From assembly GCA_022447545.1 (NCBI GenBank), contig JAKVBI010000010.1, positions 237,382 to 301,381 on the forward strand: a stretch of 64,000 bases of DNA, in the 5' to 3' direction. The stretch is from Myxococcota bacterium (GTDB taxonomy: Bacteria; Myxococcota_A; UBA9160; SMWR01). Position numbers and translations under genes: made by a program. Shown here piece after piece: positions 1 to 8,881 of the stretch. Position 1 is the first letter of the stretch; each line of letters begins with the position of its first letter. Under the pieces are notes generated by a model, which had not been told where the DNA came from, made no database searches, and was given only the letters and a program-made list of their open reading frames with translations.

Positions 1-276
1 GGTTATTTCACGACCGGCAGGTTTCAGCCCTTCGTCGCAGCGGGTCTGGGCGTCGCTCGCGCTCGTTTTGCACGAGGCGACGGCGGTTCGGCGGAGGTTT
101 TTTTGCCCGCGGGTTCTGGGGAGTCGAGTTTTGTCATGCGGTTGGGCGGAGGTTTGGAGGTCTTCACCTCAGAGCGGCTAGCTCTTACGCTCGACGCCAG
201 TTATGTGCTGCCGACCGGGAATCTCGACGGTTTTGACTACGTGAGCATCGGCTGGGGGTTCCGATACGGTTTCTGA
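1..276 (+). CDS. C-terminal end of an outer-membrane beta-barrel protein (partial)
   Basis: The reading frame is open from the first base to a TGA at 274-276, so the 5' part of the gene lies outside the window. The 91 visible residues alternate hydrophobic and polar or aromatic positions, with glycine-rich turns (AAGLGVARA, MRLGGGLEVF, DYVSIGWGFRYGF). The protein ends in a terminal phenylalanine, the usual C-terminal signature of BAM-inserted outer-membrane barrels of the OmpA-like or OprF-like 8-strand type. Its exact function cannot be told from the tail. It faces the minus-strand cytochrome gene that ends 19 bases downstream. Confidence 0.7.
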   Translation, partial: GYFTTGRFQPFVAAGLGVARARFARGDGGSAEVFLPAGSGESSFVMRLGGGLEVFTSERLALTLDASYVLPTGNLDGFDYVSIGWGFRYGF

Positions 277-295
277 GTTTTGAAAGTCCCGCGAC

Positions 296-2191
296 TCATT
301 CCGCGAGGTAGATCACCCGGTTGTCGCGCTGGTTCAACAGTTGTCGAACGATCGCCCAACGCAGGCGGCCCTGGGGGCCGATCAGCGTGGCGGGTTTGGC
401 GGCGGAACCTCCAGGTCGCGATTGTTGCCATTGCTTGACCACCTGGCTTCGCGCCCCCTTGAGTGCTGCGGGAGTAGATGAGGGGTCGAAAACTTCGGGT
501 TCGAGGGCGCCGATATTCTCCAACGAATTGGCGGCTGCCGACCGAACGGCGGGGTAGGGGTCCACCAGAAGTTGCGCGAGGTAGGGTGCGATCCATCCGC
601 TCTCGGATGCCTCAATGGCGGGTTTCCAGCCCAAATGCCAGGCAGCCAGGGCGCGCTGGGAGGCATCGCCCGAGAGCGCCCAGAGGATCGAGTTCGCCAC
701 GTTCTTCTGCACCGGAGTCAGTGGCGGGACGGCAATCTCGTAGAGCGCCTTCAGATGCTCCGCTGTCCATTGGGCGGTTTTGTCGAGATGGCAGAGGTTG
801 CAGGCGTTGGGCCGTCCGGTCGCCAATTGCGTCGCCACGTCGGGATTGCTGACCTGGTGGCTGCGGGTCGCTTTTTGAAGACCCCAGGCGGTGTGGGGCA
901 TATGGCAGTTGTAACAGAGGCTGCCAGCGGAATCGGCGGGGTGGTGTGTGTGTTGGACCAGGCGCTCGGTCTCGCGATAGAACGGATGGCAGCCCAGGCA
1001 GGCTTCATTGCCCCGCATTCCCTGAGCGAGTTGATCATCGGCCCACTCCCGAGCAGTGCGCGGATCTGAAGGGTTCTGGTGCATTTCATGGCATGACATG
1101 CAGGAGAGCTGTCGGCCCTCGAAACACGGCGAGTCGAGGAGTGAATTGTATTCGCGACCGTTGACCTTGATCTGTCCATCGGGCCAGAACTTCGTTTCCC
1201 GGTAGAGAGGACTCGCGCTTTCCCAGTCGATGATTTTGCGCTCGGCGTGCAGGTCATCGCCCGGCCGGTAGGAGAAGCCCGACTTCGACCATTTTCCCCG
1301 TGCCTTGTCGTCGTGAAAATCGAAAACACTGTGGCACTGGCCGCAAACCTGGGAGGAAGCTTCCGCAGACAGACTCGCGGGGTCTACGATGGTGGGGTCC
1401 GGCGCGTCACTGAGATGCATGCGGTAGCGACGCTTTGGATCGCGGTTCGCGAGGATGTGCTCTCGGGCGGGGCCGTGGCAGGATTCGCAGGCGATCCCGA
1501 ACTCTGCGACTCTCGTTTCCGTCCCCGTCGGCTTGAACAACCAGGGCTGGGCCCCCGTGGTGTGGCAGCGCAGACAGGTTTCGTTCCAGCGGCCTCCCTC
1601 TTCTGCGGCCTGGGAGACTCCGGGAGGTGCCAGGGGTAGGGAATCCATGGGGAGCCAGCGTTGTTCCGTTACGTAGTAGGCCAGCTCGAACAAGCGAACC
1701 CGTCGCGCGTTCCCGGTTGGGATCCAGTACGCCTGGAAGTGATGAGAGCCGGTGGTCAAGACGATGGGGGTCTCCACCCGGGCGCGGTTTCCTTGGGAAT
1801 CGGGGAGGGAGTCGATGATTGCCCAGACTTCATCGCCCCGGCTCACCATCTGGTAATCAACCCCCTCCAAGCTCAGGGCGTCACCGTCCAGAGGCGCGAG
1901 AACGGTTTCGGGCGTGGCGATCTGGGTCATGGTCCGGTGATAGGAATCCGCCCAGCTGCGGTACTGCTCGGGATGGCACGAACGACAGGTGTCCGAGGAC
2001 ACGAAGTCTCCGTGCAGTTCTTGTAGAGGTCGGTCAGCGGGTTGCGGCTCGGCCCGTGCGGAGGAATGCCCTCCCCAGGTGGTGACGGTGACCAGCGTGA
2101 ACAGTGAACATACGACGGGTCCCCATCGGGACCGATGTCGGGAGCTCGTCGGGGCGGGGCGTCTGGCAGAGACGAGGAGCCAACCTCGCAT
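296..2191 (-). CDS. Exported octaheme c-type cytochrome with C-terminal HEAT-like segment
   Basis: This 631-residue protein uses the ATG at 2189-2191; an in-frame ATG at 2287 would add 32 residues ahead of the signal peptide. An arginine-rich n-region and a hydrophobic stretch ending near residue 45 indicate Sec export. Eight CxxCH haem-binding motifs begin near residues 69, 206, 235, 283, 364, 398, 426 and 464. Spacing and surrounding histidines resemble the cytochrome c554/DmsE-like multihaem superfamily. The last 120 residues lack haem motifs and contain a helical repeat (DPYPAVRSAAANSLENIG) typical of a HEAT repeat. A periplasmic or surface electron-transfer role is likely; its redox partner is not visible nearby. 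The haem count is read directly, the role is inferred. Confidence 0.85.
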   Translation of the reverse strand: MRGWLLVSARRPAPTSSRHRSRWGPVVCSLFTLVTVTTWGGHSSARAEPQPADRPLQELHGDFVSSDTCRSCHPEQYRSWADSYHRTMTQIATPETVLAPLDGDALSLEGVDYQMVSRGDEVWAIIDSLPDSQGNRARVETPIVLTTGSHHFQAYWIPTGNARRVRLFELAYYVTEQRWLPMDSLPLAPPGVSQAAEEGGRWNETCLRCHTTGAQPWLFKPTGTETRVAEFGIACESCHGPAREHILANRDPKRRYRMHLSDAPDPTIVDPASLSAEASSQVCGQCHSVFDFHDDKARGKWSKSGFSYRPGDDLHAERKIIDWESASPLYRETKFWPDGQIKVNGREYNSLLDSPCFEGRQLSCMSCHEMHQNPSDPRTAREWADDQLAQGMRGNEACLGCHPFYRETERLVQHTHHPADSAGSLCYNCHMPHTAWGLQKATRSHQVSNPDVATQLATGRPNACNLCHLDKTAQWTAEHLKALYEIAVPPLTPVQKNVANSILWALSGDASQRALAAWHLGWKPAIEASESGWIAPYLAQLLVDPYPAVRSAAANSLENIGALEPEVFDPSSTPAALKGARSQVVKQWQQSRPGGSAAKPATLIGPQGRLRWAIVRQLLNQRDNRVIYLAE

Positions 2192-2417
2192 GACCGAATA
2201 AGCTAGCAGGTGCGCCGAGAAGTGGAGCCTTCCTCCTGTTCCTGGGCGGTCCCCGGGGGTTTGTACGGTCTGGAGTTGCGTGTCCATGGGGTCCGGAGTC
2301 GAGTGGACGGGGGCTCAGCAAAAGCGGGAGGGTGGAGGTTCTCCCCGTTATGATGAACCCACGATCAGGCTCGAATCCATCGGATCACAAACAGGAATTC
2401 GAACCAGAGGAGGCCCC

Positions 2418-3677
2418 ATGTCCGAGAAACGTGCGGTGGGAGGGTTTGGGACCGAACTCGGGTCGAAGAGCACCGATCGAGTGCTGGATTCACCCGATCG
2501 AGCGACCGATCAACTGATGACCGGAGAGGCTTGGGAGGCCTTCTGCGATCGACTGCGTGAAGCGGGGCGGCACGTGATCGCCGAGACGGCACCCGGGACC
2601 CCGTTGGATCGAGCCGAGGGGTTTCGACATCTGGCGAACCTCACTCAGGCGGGTATCCGCCATGCCTTCAGTCAGGACCCTCTGTTTCCACGGTTTTTGA
2701 GGAATCCCGACAGCACCTCGAAAGCTGGCGCCGAGAACGCGGACAATGTCTATTTCTTCGCAAAGATTCGCAGCGATCAAACCTATCGGATTCGGGGCGT
2801 TCGGAATACGGCCAGCCATTTTTTGCTGGAGGTGAAAGAGGGCTACATGCAGCTCGGGGACGTGCGCAATTTTGCCACCCTGGAGTCTGAGGAGGTTCGG
2901 GTCGATGGGGAAGGTCGATTCGAGATCGTTCTTTCGGCGACTCCCCATGAGGGGAACTGGGTAGAGCTCCACCCCGACGCCACCCAGGTGTTGATCCGTC
3001 AATACCTCTGCGATTGGGAAACCGAAAGGCTCGCCGAATTCGAGATCATCAACGTGGACCGGGAAGGTGCCTCTCCGGAGCCACTGACTCCGTTGGTCGT
3101 GGCGCGATTGCTCGACGAGGCCGGCCAATGGGTTGAGGCGACTCAGCGTATTTGGAATGAATGGTCCCTGGGATATCGCGAACGACGTCGTGACGGGATT
3201 CTCGCGCCTGCAGAACTCTACGTAGGAGGTGCCGACGACATTCGCTATGGCAACGACGCGTATGTCTTGAATTCCCATGACGATGCGCTGCTGATCGAAG
3301 TCGAAGTTCCCGACGCGCGCTATTGGCACTTTCAACTCGTCGATCTCTGGATGGCGAGCAACGATTTCGCAAATCGTCAAACGAGCCTCAATTACACCCA
3401 GTTGCACATCGATGACGATCATCGCGTTCGCGTGGTGATTTCATCTCGCGATCCCGGAGTGCCGAATTGGCTCGATACTGGGGGGCATCTCGAGGGACTC
3501 ATCCAGTATCGCTACGTCTGGACGCGCAACAGTCCCCAACCCACCATTCGAAGTCTTCCTGTGGACGAGGTCAGTGGGGTCCTACCTCAGGGGACCCCTG
3601 CCGTGACGCCCGAACAGCGCCGGGCGGCGATCGCTCGTCGGCAGGCCCACCTGCGCCGAAGAGAGCCGCTTTGTTGA
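2418..3677 (+). CDS. DUF1214 domain-containing protein
   Basis: This 419-residue protein starts at the ATG at 2418, preceded by a clear AGAGGAGG ribosome-binding site; in-frame codons from 2280 have no such site. The C-terminal two thirds matches the DUF1214 pattern, with YGNDAYVLNS, a YWHFQL/LVDLW segment, SRDPGVPNWLDT and a QYRYVW motif before a basic C-terminus. There is no signal peptide, so it is probably cytoplasmic. DUF1214/DUF1254 proteins are common near lipid and aromatic catabolic genes, but their biochemical role is unproven. It is divergent from the cytochrome gene across a 226-base gap in which I see no other gene. Confidence 0.75.
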   Translation: MSEKRAVGGFGTELGSKSTDRVLDSPDRATDQLMTGEAWEAFCDRLREAGRHVIAETAPGTPLDRAEGFRHLANLTQAGIRHAFSQDPLFPRFLRNPDSTSKAGAENADNVYFFAKIRSDQTYRIRGVRNTASHFLLEVKEGYMQLGDVRNFATLESEEVRVDGEGRFEIVLSATPHEGNWVELHPDATQVLIRQYLCDWETERLAEFEIINVDREGASPEPLTPLVVARLLDEAGQWVEATQRIWNEWSLGYRERRRDGILAPAELYVGGADDIRYGNDAYVLNSHDDALLIEVEVPDARYWHFQLVDLWMASNDFANRQTSLNYTQLHIDDDHRVRVVISSRDPGVPNWLDTGGHLEGLIQYRYVWTRNSPQPTIRSLPVDEVSGVLPQGTPAVTPEQRRAAIARRQAHLRRREPLC

Positions 3678-3704
3678 TGTCGAAGCAGAGGTTTTTCTAA
3701 GCCC

Positions 3705-4559
3705 GTGGAGGATGAGAAGATTCAGTCGGATGTCCTCGATGCGACTTTGAGTGTTCGTGTAGACCGATTCGAAGGGGATCGGCCCAACCCTCGAACTGAT
3801 TCCGTCGCTCGTGAAGAGCCGTTGGAGATTCAACTGGGGTCGACTTCTCTTGCGGTGGTGATGCGAACTCCGGGTCACGACGATGAGTTGGCCCTCGGGT
3901 TTCTGGTGACGGAGCGGGTCGTCTCGCACGTGGAGCAGGTGATGATGTTGCGCCACAGCAACACGGCCTCGGGCCCACGTAGCGATGGGAATGTGATGCG
4001 AGTACTACTCGCTCCAGAAGTCGAGGTGGACCTCGATGCGCTGCGACGCAATCTCTATGCGAGCAGCAGCTGTGGGATCTGTGGCAAAGCCACTATCGAA
4101 AACGCTCTTTCCGGCGTGGAGCCGCTCAACGACCGGGCCCGGTTTTCAGCAGAGTACTTCTATTCGCTTCCTTCGGAATTGGAAAAGGCACAGCGTGTCT
4201 TCGAGCGTACCGGTGGGGTGCACGCGGCGGGAATCTTCGATGGGGAGGGGAGGCTGCTGGTGGTCCGGGAAGACGTGGGGCGGCACAATGCGGTGGACAA
4301 AGTGATCGGATGGGCGCTTCGAGAGGGGCGAATTCCTCTCGCGGGTTGTGTGTTGATGGTTTCGGGTCGAGTTTCCTTTGAGGTCGTGCAAAAGGCGCTG
4401 GTTGCAAGACTGCCCGTGGTCGCAGCCGTGTCGGCACCTTCTTCACTGGCCGTGGAATTTGCCGAAGACGCAGGGTTGACCCTCGTGGGTTTTCTTCGAA
4501 AACGAGGCCTCAACGTATATGGAAATACGAGTCGAATCGCTGCTCCGTCGCACTCTTGA
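3705..4559 (+). CDS. fdhD: FdhD-type sulfurtransferase for molybdoenzyme maturation
   Basis: This 284-residue protein carries the FdhD hallmark CGICGK with cysteines near residues 123 and 126. It also has the upstream TPGHDDELALGFL segment and the later GGVHAAG and VREDVGRHNAVDK motifs. In E. coli FdhD transfers sulfur from IscS to the molybdenum cofactor of formate dehydrogenase, and both cysteines of the CxxC loop matter. The start is a GTG. No formate dehydrogenase gene is in the window, so its client must be encoded elsewhere. The molybdenum hydroxylase at 23.7-27.3 kb belongs to a family that uses XdhC-type maturases rather than FdhD. Confidence 0.93.
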   Translation: MEDEKIQSDVLDATLSVRVDRFEGDRPNPRTDSVAREEPLEIQLGSTSLAVVMRTPGHDDELALGFLVTERVVSHVEQVMMLRHSNTASGPRSDGNVMRVLLAPEVEVDLDALRRNLYASSSCGICGKATIENALSGVEPLNDRARFSAEYFYSLPSELEKAQRVFERTGGVHAAGIFDGEGRLLVVREDVGRHNAVDKVIGWALREGRIPLAGCVLMVSGRVSFEVVQKALVARLPVVAAVSAPSSLAVEFAEDAGLTLVGFLRKRGLNVYGNTSRIAAPSHS

Positions 4560-4608
4560 CCCCGGTGCACTCGGCGCGGGGCGGCGGAGCTCGATTCGTG
4601 GGGAGCGC

Positions 4609-4896
4609 CTAGTTGGGTAACACCGCGAGGGTCTCGATCACTTCGTGGGTTTCGAAGATCCCCTCCCGAACGTAGGGGTCGCCGGCGGCGAAGTTCTCCG
4701 CACTGGCAAGGTCCGGCGCTTCGAACACGATCAGGCTACCGCGGGGCTCACCTGCGTTGTCGAGGAGGGGGCCCGCGTGTCGAATCCTGTCCTCGCGAGC
4801 CAGGGCCTCGAGACGTTCAAGGTGGGCCGGGCGGTGTTGTTTTCGACCCGCGGGGCCATTGGGACCATCGTGTCCGATGAAGACGAACCAGGGCAT
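4609..4896 (-). CDS. YciI-like family protein
   Basis: This 95-residue protein uses the internal ATG at 4896 (MPWFVFIGHDGP). The longer open frame to 5037 is low-complexity and runs into the neighbouring gene. The sequence follows the YciI fold of the dimeric alpha-beta barrel superfamily: an N-terminal strand, RPAHLERLEAL, the HAGPLLD turn and the late ENFAAGDPYVREGIFE segment. The conserved His-Asp pair of YciI is represented by HAGPLLD and GDPYV. YciI proteins are small cytosolic dimers, sometimes active on chlorinated aromatics; no role is indicated here. It lies just downstream of the TSUP permease on the same strand, with 31 bases between them. Confidence 0.8.
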   Translation of the reverse strand: MPWFVFIGHDGPNGPAGRKQHRPAHLERLEALAREDRIRHAGPLLDNAGEPRGSLIVFEAPDLASAENFAAGDPYVREGIFETHEVIETLAVLPN

Positions 4897-4927
4897 GGCT
4901 TCAGGGTAACGCGACCTGGCTGGGGAT

Positions 4928-5671
4928 TCAGTAGAGGCCGAGCATTCTGCCGGACAAAACCAACACGGCGAATAGGATCCCCAATCGGACGATCCGTTCG
5001 CCGCCCCGCACTGCAATCCGGGCTCCCAATGCTCCACCCAGACTGTATCCGCCTGCCAGGACTAACCCTGGGAGCCAGCGGATTTGGTCATTCCACAGGA
5101 ATACTGGCAGAGCAAAGAGCGTGAGTCCGGCGACGACGATGAGTTTGATGGCATTGGCCGAGATCAGGTCGTAGCCCGTCCGGTCGAGAGCCAGCAGGAG
5201 AAAGATGCCGACACCCGCCTGAAATGCCCCTCCGTAGGCTCCGATGGCCAGGAAGATCGCAGTCCGTGCTGGGCGGGACCACCCAGGTCGCTGGCCGGAT
5301 CCGGGTTTCGGTCCGAGGTCCCAGAGCGTGGGCACGATCAAGACGAGCATGAGGACCCCGAAGACCCATTCAAAGGTGTCGTGGGAGACCCATACCGCCG
5401 CCTGAGCGCCGAGAGCTGCCCCCACGCAGGCCGGCGCCAGGACCCCCAGCGCTTCTCGCGTGACGTGCACACCCTCGGCTCGAAACTGCCAGGTGGCTGC
5501 AAGGCTCTGGAACAAAATCCCGATGCGATTGGTGCCGTTGGCCACGGCACCGGGTAGGCCCAGGAGGACGAGGACGGGAACCGTGATGAGGCTGCCGCCC
5601 CCAGCGAGTGTGTTGAAGACACCAGCGAGGACGCCGCCGCCGATCAGGCTGATTACGTGAAGGGGTTCCAT
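4928..5671 (-). CDS. TSUP (TauE/SafE) family membrane permease
   Basis: From the ATG at 5671 the protein is 247 residues and almost wholly hydrophobic, with about eight predicted membrane segments. It opens with the typical TSUP repeat signature LAGVFNTLAGGGSLITVPVL and GLPGAVANGTNRIG, with a matching half-repeat near AYGGAFQAGVGIFLLLAL. The family exports or imports sulfite, sulfoacetate, sulfonates and other small anions across the inner membrane; the substrate cannot be assigned. An in-frame extension to 5932 is arginine-rich and overlaps the divergent peptidase gene, so it was not used. It is followed on the same strand by the YciI-like gene. Confidence 0.88.
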   Translation of the reverse strand: MEPLHVISLIGGGVLAGVFNTLAGGGSLITVPVLVLLGLPGAVANGTNRIGILFQSLAATWQFRAEGVHVTREALGVLAPACVGAALGAQAAVWVSHDTFEWVFGVLMLVLIVPTLWDLGPKPGSGQRPGWSRPARTAIFLAIGAYGGAFQAGVGIFLLLALDRTGYDLISANAIKLIVVAGLTLFALPVFLWNDQIRWLPGLVLAGGYSLGGALGARIAVRGGERIVRLGILFAVLVLSGRMLGLY

Positions 5672-5873
5672 GGCCTTCGAAGGGTCGGTGGCGTCGATGG
5701 GCTGGAGGTTGCGGGGCTCGCACTCACCGCCCGACCCCACCCAGCTTATGCGATCTCGGCGTCCATTGCCTCGCGGCCGAGGCCGGACTGAGCGAATCTC
5801 GTGCCAAGAAGCATTGGAACCCGTCGGGTGGACCCGCGCTGTTTCGGGGCTCCCGAGTTGAAAGGAGGAGAAC

Positions 5874-7799
5874 GTGCCGAACGGGAAGAGCTTCGGCAGT
5901 TGGCAATCTCGCATCACCTCAGCGGCGATCACTCGAGGAAGTCTGCGGTTGTCTCAACCGCGATGGGATCGGGGAAAGCTGTACTGGCTCGAGGGGAGGC
6001 CCGAAGAGGGCGGACGTCAGTGCATCATGTGCGACGATGGAAATGGGCCCAGGGAGGTCACCCCTCCGGGTGCTCACGTTCGCTCTAGAGTTCACGAGTA
6101 CGGCGGGGGGGAATACACGGTTCGTGACGGCTGGGTGTTCTATAGCGATCTTGGAGACGAGCGTGTTTACCGGCTCGCCCCAAAAGTCGGGACTCCGGAA
6201 CCAATCACCCCAACGGGCAGCCGCTACGCCGATCTTCAGGTCTCCCCCGACGGCCGGTGGCTGGTCTATGTCGAAGAGCGTCCTGGGAGTGGCGGAGAAC
6301 CGGAGAATCGGCTGGCCGCCTGTTCGTTGACGAATGTCAGAACGGTGCGAAGCGTCGTGGCCGGATACGACTTTGTCAGTTTTCCGCGTTTCGATGAGGC
6401 AGGTACGTCCTTGGCATTCACGGCCTGGGACCATCCCTGCATGCCCTGGGACGGCACCCAACTGTTCCGCATGGCATGGTCTGACTCTGGACCCCTGGGA
6501 ACTCCCCGGAAAGTCGCAGGATCCGAAACCGAGTCGATCTTTCAGCCCGCTTGGTCGCCCCGTGGTCAGCTCACTTTCACGAGTGATCGCTCGGGTTGGT
6601 GGAATCTCTACCGTGAGGACGAGGGGCATATTCACGCCCTCTGTCGGCGCGAAGCCGAATTCGCTGGCCCCCAATGGGTCTTCGGTTTGTCGAGTTACGG
6701 CTACATCGACGAGGAACGGGTCCTGGTGTCCCTCTCCGACGTCGGTGGGGCGAGCTTGGCTCGTTTGGAACTCGGTCATGCATCCCTGGAGCCTCTAGAG
6801 CTTCCCTATACCGTGTTCGAAGGGGTGAGTGTCGAAGGCGATCGTGCTTGCTTCATCGGTGCGAGCCCTACCTCCAGTCCGGCCGTCTGCGTTCTCGATT
6901 TGAAAACCGGTTACGTCGAGGAGGTGAGGTCGAGTTCCCAGGAGGCCGTCGACCCTTCGTTGATCTCGGTTCCCGAGCATGTCGAGTTCCCCACTCGAGA
7001 CGGAGAATCGGCCCACGCTCTGCTGTACCGCCCGCGAAATGCTTCCTACGCTGGAATTGGGAACGAGAGGCCGCCCTTGCTGGTGAAGAGCCATGGTGGG
7101 CCCACAGGGGCGGCTTCGAAAGCATTGGATCTCCGGGTTCAGTATTGGACATCGCGGGGGTTTGCTCTGGTGGATGTCGATTACCGGGGTAGTACTGGGT
7201 ACGGTCGCGCGTACCGAGAAAAACTGCGGGGCAATTGGGGAGTCCTCGATGTGACGGACTGCGTAGACGTCGTGGCGTTCCTCGCGCAAGCTGGGGAGGT
7301 CGATGAGAGTCGAGCGGCGATCAGCGGGGGAAGCGCCGGTGGGTTTACGACCCTTTGTGCTCTCACCTTTCACGATGTGTTTCGTGCAGGGGCGAGCCAC
7401 TATGGAATTGGCGATCTCGAAGCCCTGGCTCGGGATACCCACAAGTTTGAGTCCAGATATCTCGACAGTCTCGTGGGTCCATATCCTGAGCGCCGTGATC
7501 TCTACGTGGAGCGTTCGCCAATCCATTCCACCGAGCGTCTGTCATGCCCAGTGATCTTCTTTCAGGGACTGGAGGATCGAGTCGTGCCGCCCAATCAGGC
7601 CGAGTCCATGGTGCGTGCCTTGGCAGAGCGCGGAATCAAGCATGCCTACGTCTCCTTCGAAGGCGAACAGCACGGGTTCCGACGCGCCGAAAATATTCGG
7701 ATGGCAATGGATGGCGAGTTCTTCTTCTACTCTGAAATCTTCGGGTTCGAGAGTGGTTTGGAAGAAATCGTCGAGATTCGTGAACCGGAACGGAACTGA
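5874..7799 (+). CDS. S9 family prolyl oligopeptidase-type serine peptidase
   Basis: This 641-residue protein has a GTG start preceded by AAAGGAGGAG. The N-terminal 390 residues form a beta-propeller-like region with WD40/TolB-type strands (SPDGRWLVYVEE, PAWSPRGQLTFTSDRSGWWNLY). The C-terminal alpha/beta-hydrolase domain has an oxyanion-side SHGGP and VDYRGSTGYGR. The triad is Ser487 in GGSAGG, Asp568 in LEDRVV and His600 in EQHGF. This architecture is that of acylaminoacyl-peptidase or dipeptidyl-peptidase-like S9C enzymes, which cleave short peptides. No signal peptide is seen, so it is probably cytoplasmic. It is the first gene of a plus-strand pair with the metalloprotease 9 bases downstream. 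Confidence 0.92.
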   Translation: MPNGKSFGSWQSRITSAAITRGSLRLSQPRWDRGKLYWLEGRPEEGGRQCIMCDDGNGPREVTPPGAHVRSRVHEYGGGEYTVRDGWVFYSDLGDERVYRLAPKVGTPEPITPTGSRYADLQVSPDGRWLVYVEERPGSGGEPENRLAACSLTNVRTVRSVVAGYDFVSFPRFDEAGTSLAFTAWDHPCMPWDGTQLFRMAWSDSGPLGTPRKVAGSETESIFQPAWSPRGQLTFTSDRSGWWNLYREDEGHIHALCRREAEFAGPQWVFGLSSYGYIDEERVLVSLSDVGGASLARLELGHASLEPLELPYTVFEGVSVEGDRACFIGASPTSSPAVCVLDLKTGYVEEVRSSSQEAVDPSLISVPEHVEFPTRDGESAHALLYRPRNASYAGIGNERPPLLVKSHGGPTGAASKALDLRVQYWTSRGFALVDVDYRGSTGYGRAYREKLRGNWGVLDVTDCVDVVAFLAQAGEVDESRAAISGGSAGGFTTLCALTFHDVFRAGASHYGIGDLEALARDTHKFESRYLDSLVGPYPERRDLYVERSPIHSTERLSCPVIFFQGLEDRVVPPNQAESMVRALAERGIKHAYVSFEGEQHGFRRAENIRMAMDGEFFFYSEIFGFESGLEEIVEIREPERN

Positions 7800-7808
7800 A
7801 CGGTCTAG

Positions 7809-8852
7809 ATGCCTTCCCAGGGCTCCCGCAGTGGTTTTTTTTGGCACACCGGCCGCCGAAAAGGTTGCACGGTCGCAGGTCTGCTCGCCCTCGGCCTGGG
7901 ATCTTTCGCGTGCGCATCCACGTTATGGGATGTCGAAGCGCTCCCCATCGACCGTGCGGAGCGACAAGCTTTGGCGGGTCTGGACGGACAGCGGCTTGGA
8001 GATTCGACTCCCTACGTGTTCGCGACCCTGGGAGACGCCGTTTTCTTTCTGTGTCGATGGCCAAGCAGTGAGAAGATCCCGCTCGTTTTGCCGGGGGTCT
8101 CGGACCCGGCGCTTGCGGAGGCCATTGAAGCGGCTGTCGACTCTGTCGAAAAGATGCTGCCCATCGAATTCGATCGGCGGGAGCATCTTGGGGAAGGAGG
8201 GATCGAGATACGTCGACTGGAGCCCGGAGAACCGGGCGTCTCAGGTGTCGCCAATACTGTGGCGAATTGCCGACTCGATCCGAAGGTCGGGGACGAAGGG
8301 CCGAGAGTGGACGCACGTTTGGTGGATGCCTCGATCTGGTTGCGGGTTCGCGCGTTCGATGTGGCGGGTCGGATTTCGACCCATTCACCGGCCGAGGTTG
8401 CGGGAAGCCTGTTCCACGAGTTGGGGCACGCCCTCGGGTTTCAGGGGCACGTTCGTTTGGGGCGAAGCGTGATGGTCCGTTCGGTGGACCACGTCCGGCG
8501 CATTGGGCGGCGACTCCTGGAGGGTAAGACCGTTGATGCCCCGAGTCTCAAAGCCCTCTACGCAGTTCCATCGGGCACGGTGGTTGCACGCAGACAGGTG
8601 GGTGACGAAGCGACTCGTTGGTTTGATGCCATGTCGGCATTGGTGCTCCGAAAGCGTTTGCGCGGGCCCATGATCCGGGTGGGAGACCATGTCGCGCGAG
8701 TCAACTGGATGGATGCCAACGGTGGAAGTTATCCAGTTTTTCTTCACGATGTCGCTGCGGTCATGGAGGGGTCGCGTGGGTTCGAACTTGATCCGGCGCG
8801 ACGGACACGGGCTCTCGTCGCCAGGGCCGGAGAGCCCCCGGATTTGAACTGA
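7809..8852 (+). CDS. Exported zinc metalloprotease-like protein (HExxH)
   Basis: The 347-residue protein begins with a basic n-region and a hydrophobic core (VAGLLALGLGSFACAS). The cysteine there could be a lipidation site, although the residue at -3 is not canonical. The zinc motif HELGHALGFQGH lies at residues 203-214. His203, Glu204, His207 and Gly210 fit the metzincin consensus, but the third histidine is at position 12 of the motif instead of 11. A conserved VANTVANC segment precedes it. The protein probably acts in the periplasm or cell envelope as a peptidase. It follows the S9 peptidase by 9 bases, suggesting co-expression of two peptidases. The substrate is unknown. Confidence 0.7.
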   Translation: MPSQGSRSGFFWHTGRRKGCTVAGLLALGLGSFACASTLWDVEALPIDRAERQALAGLDGQRLGDSTPYVFATLGDAVFFLCRWPSSEKIPLVLPGVSDPALAEAIEAAVDSVEKMLPIEFDRREHLGEGGIEIRRLEPGEPGVSGVANTVANCRLDPKVGDEGPRVDARLVDASIWLRVRAFDVAGRISTHSPAEVAGSLFHELGHALGFQGHVRLGRSVMVRSVDHVRRIGRRLLEGKTVDAPSLKALYAVPSGTVVARRQVGDEATRWFDAMSALVLRKRLRGPMIRVGDHVARVNWMDANGGSYPVFLHDVAAVMEGSRGFELDPARRTRALVARAGEPPDLN

Positions 8853-8881
8853 TGCACGAGGGCTGAATCGGGAACGAAAAG

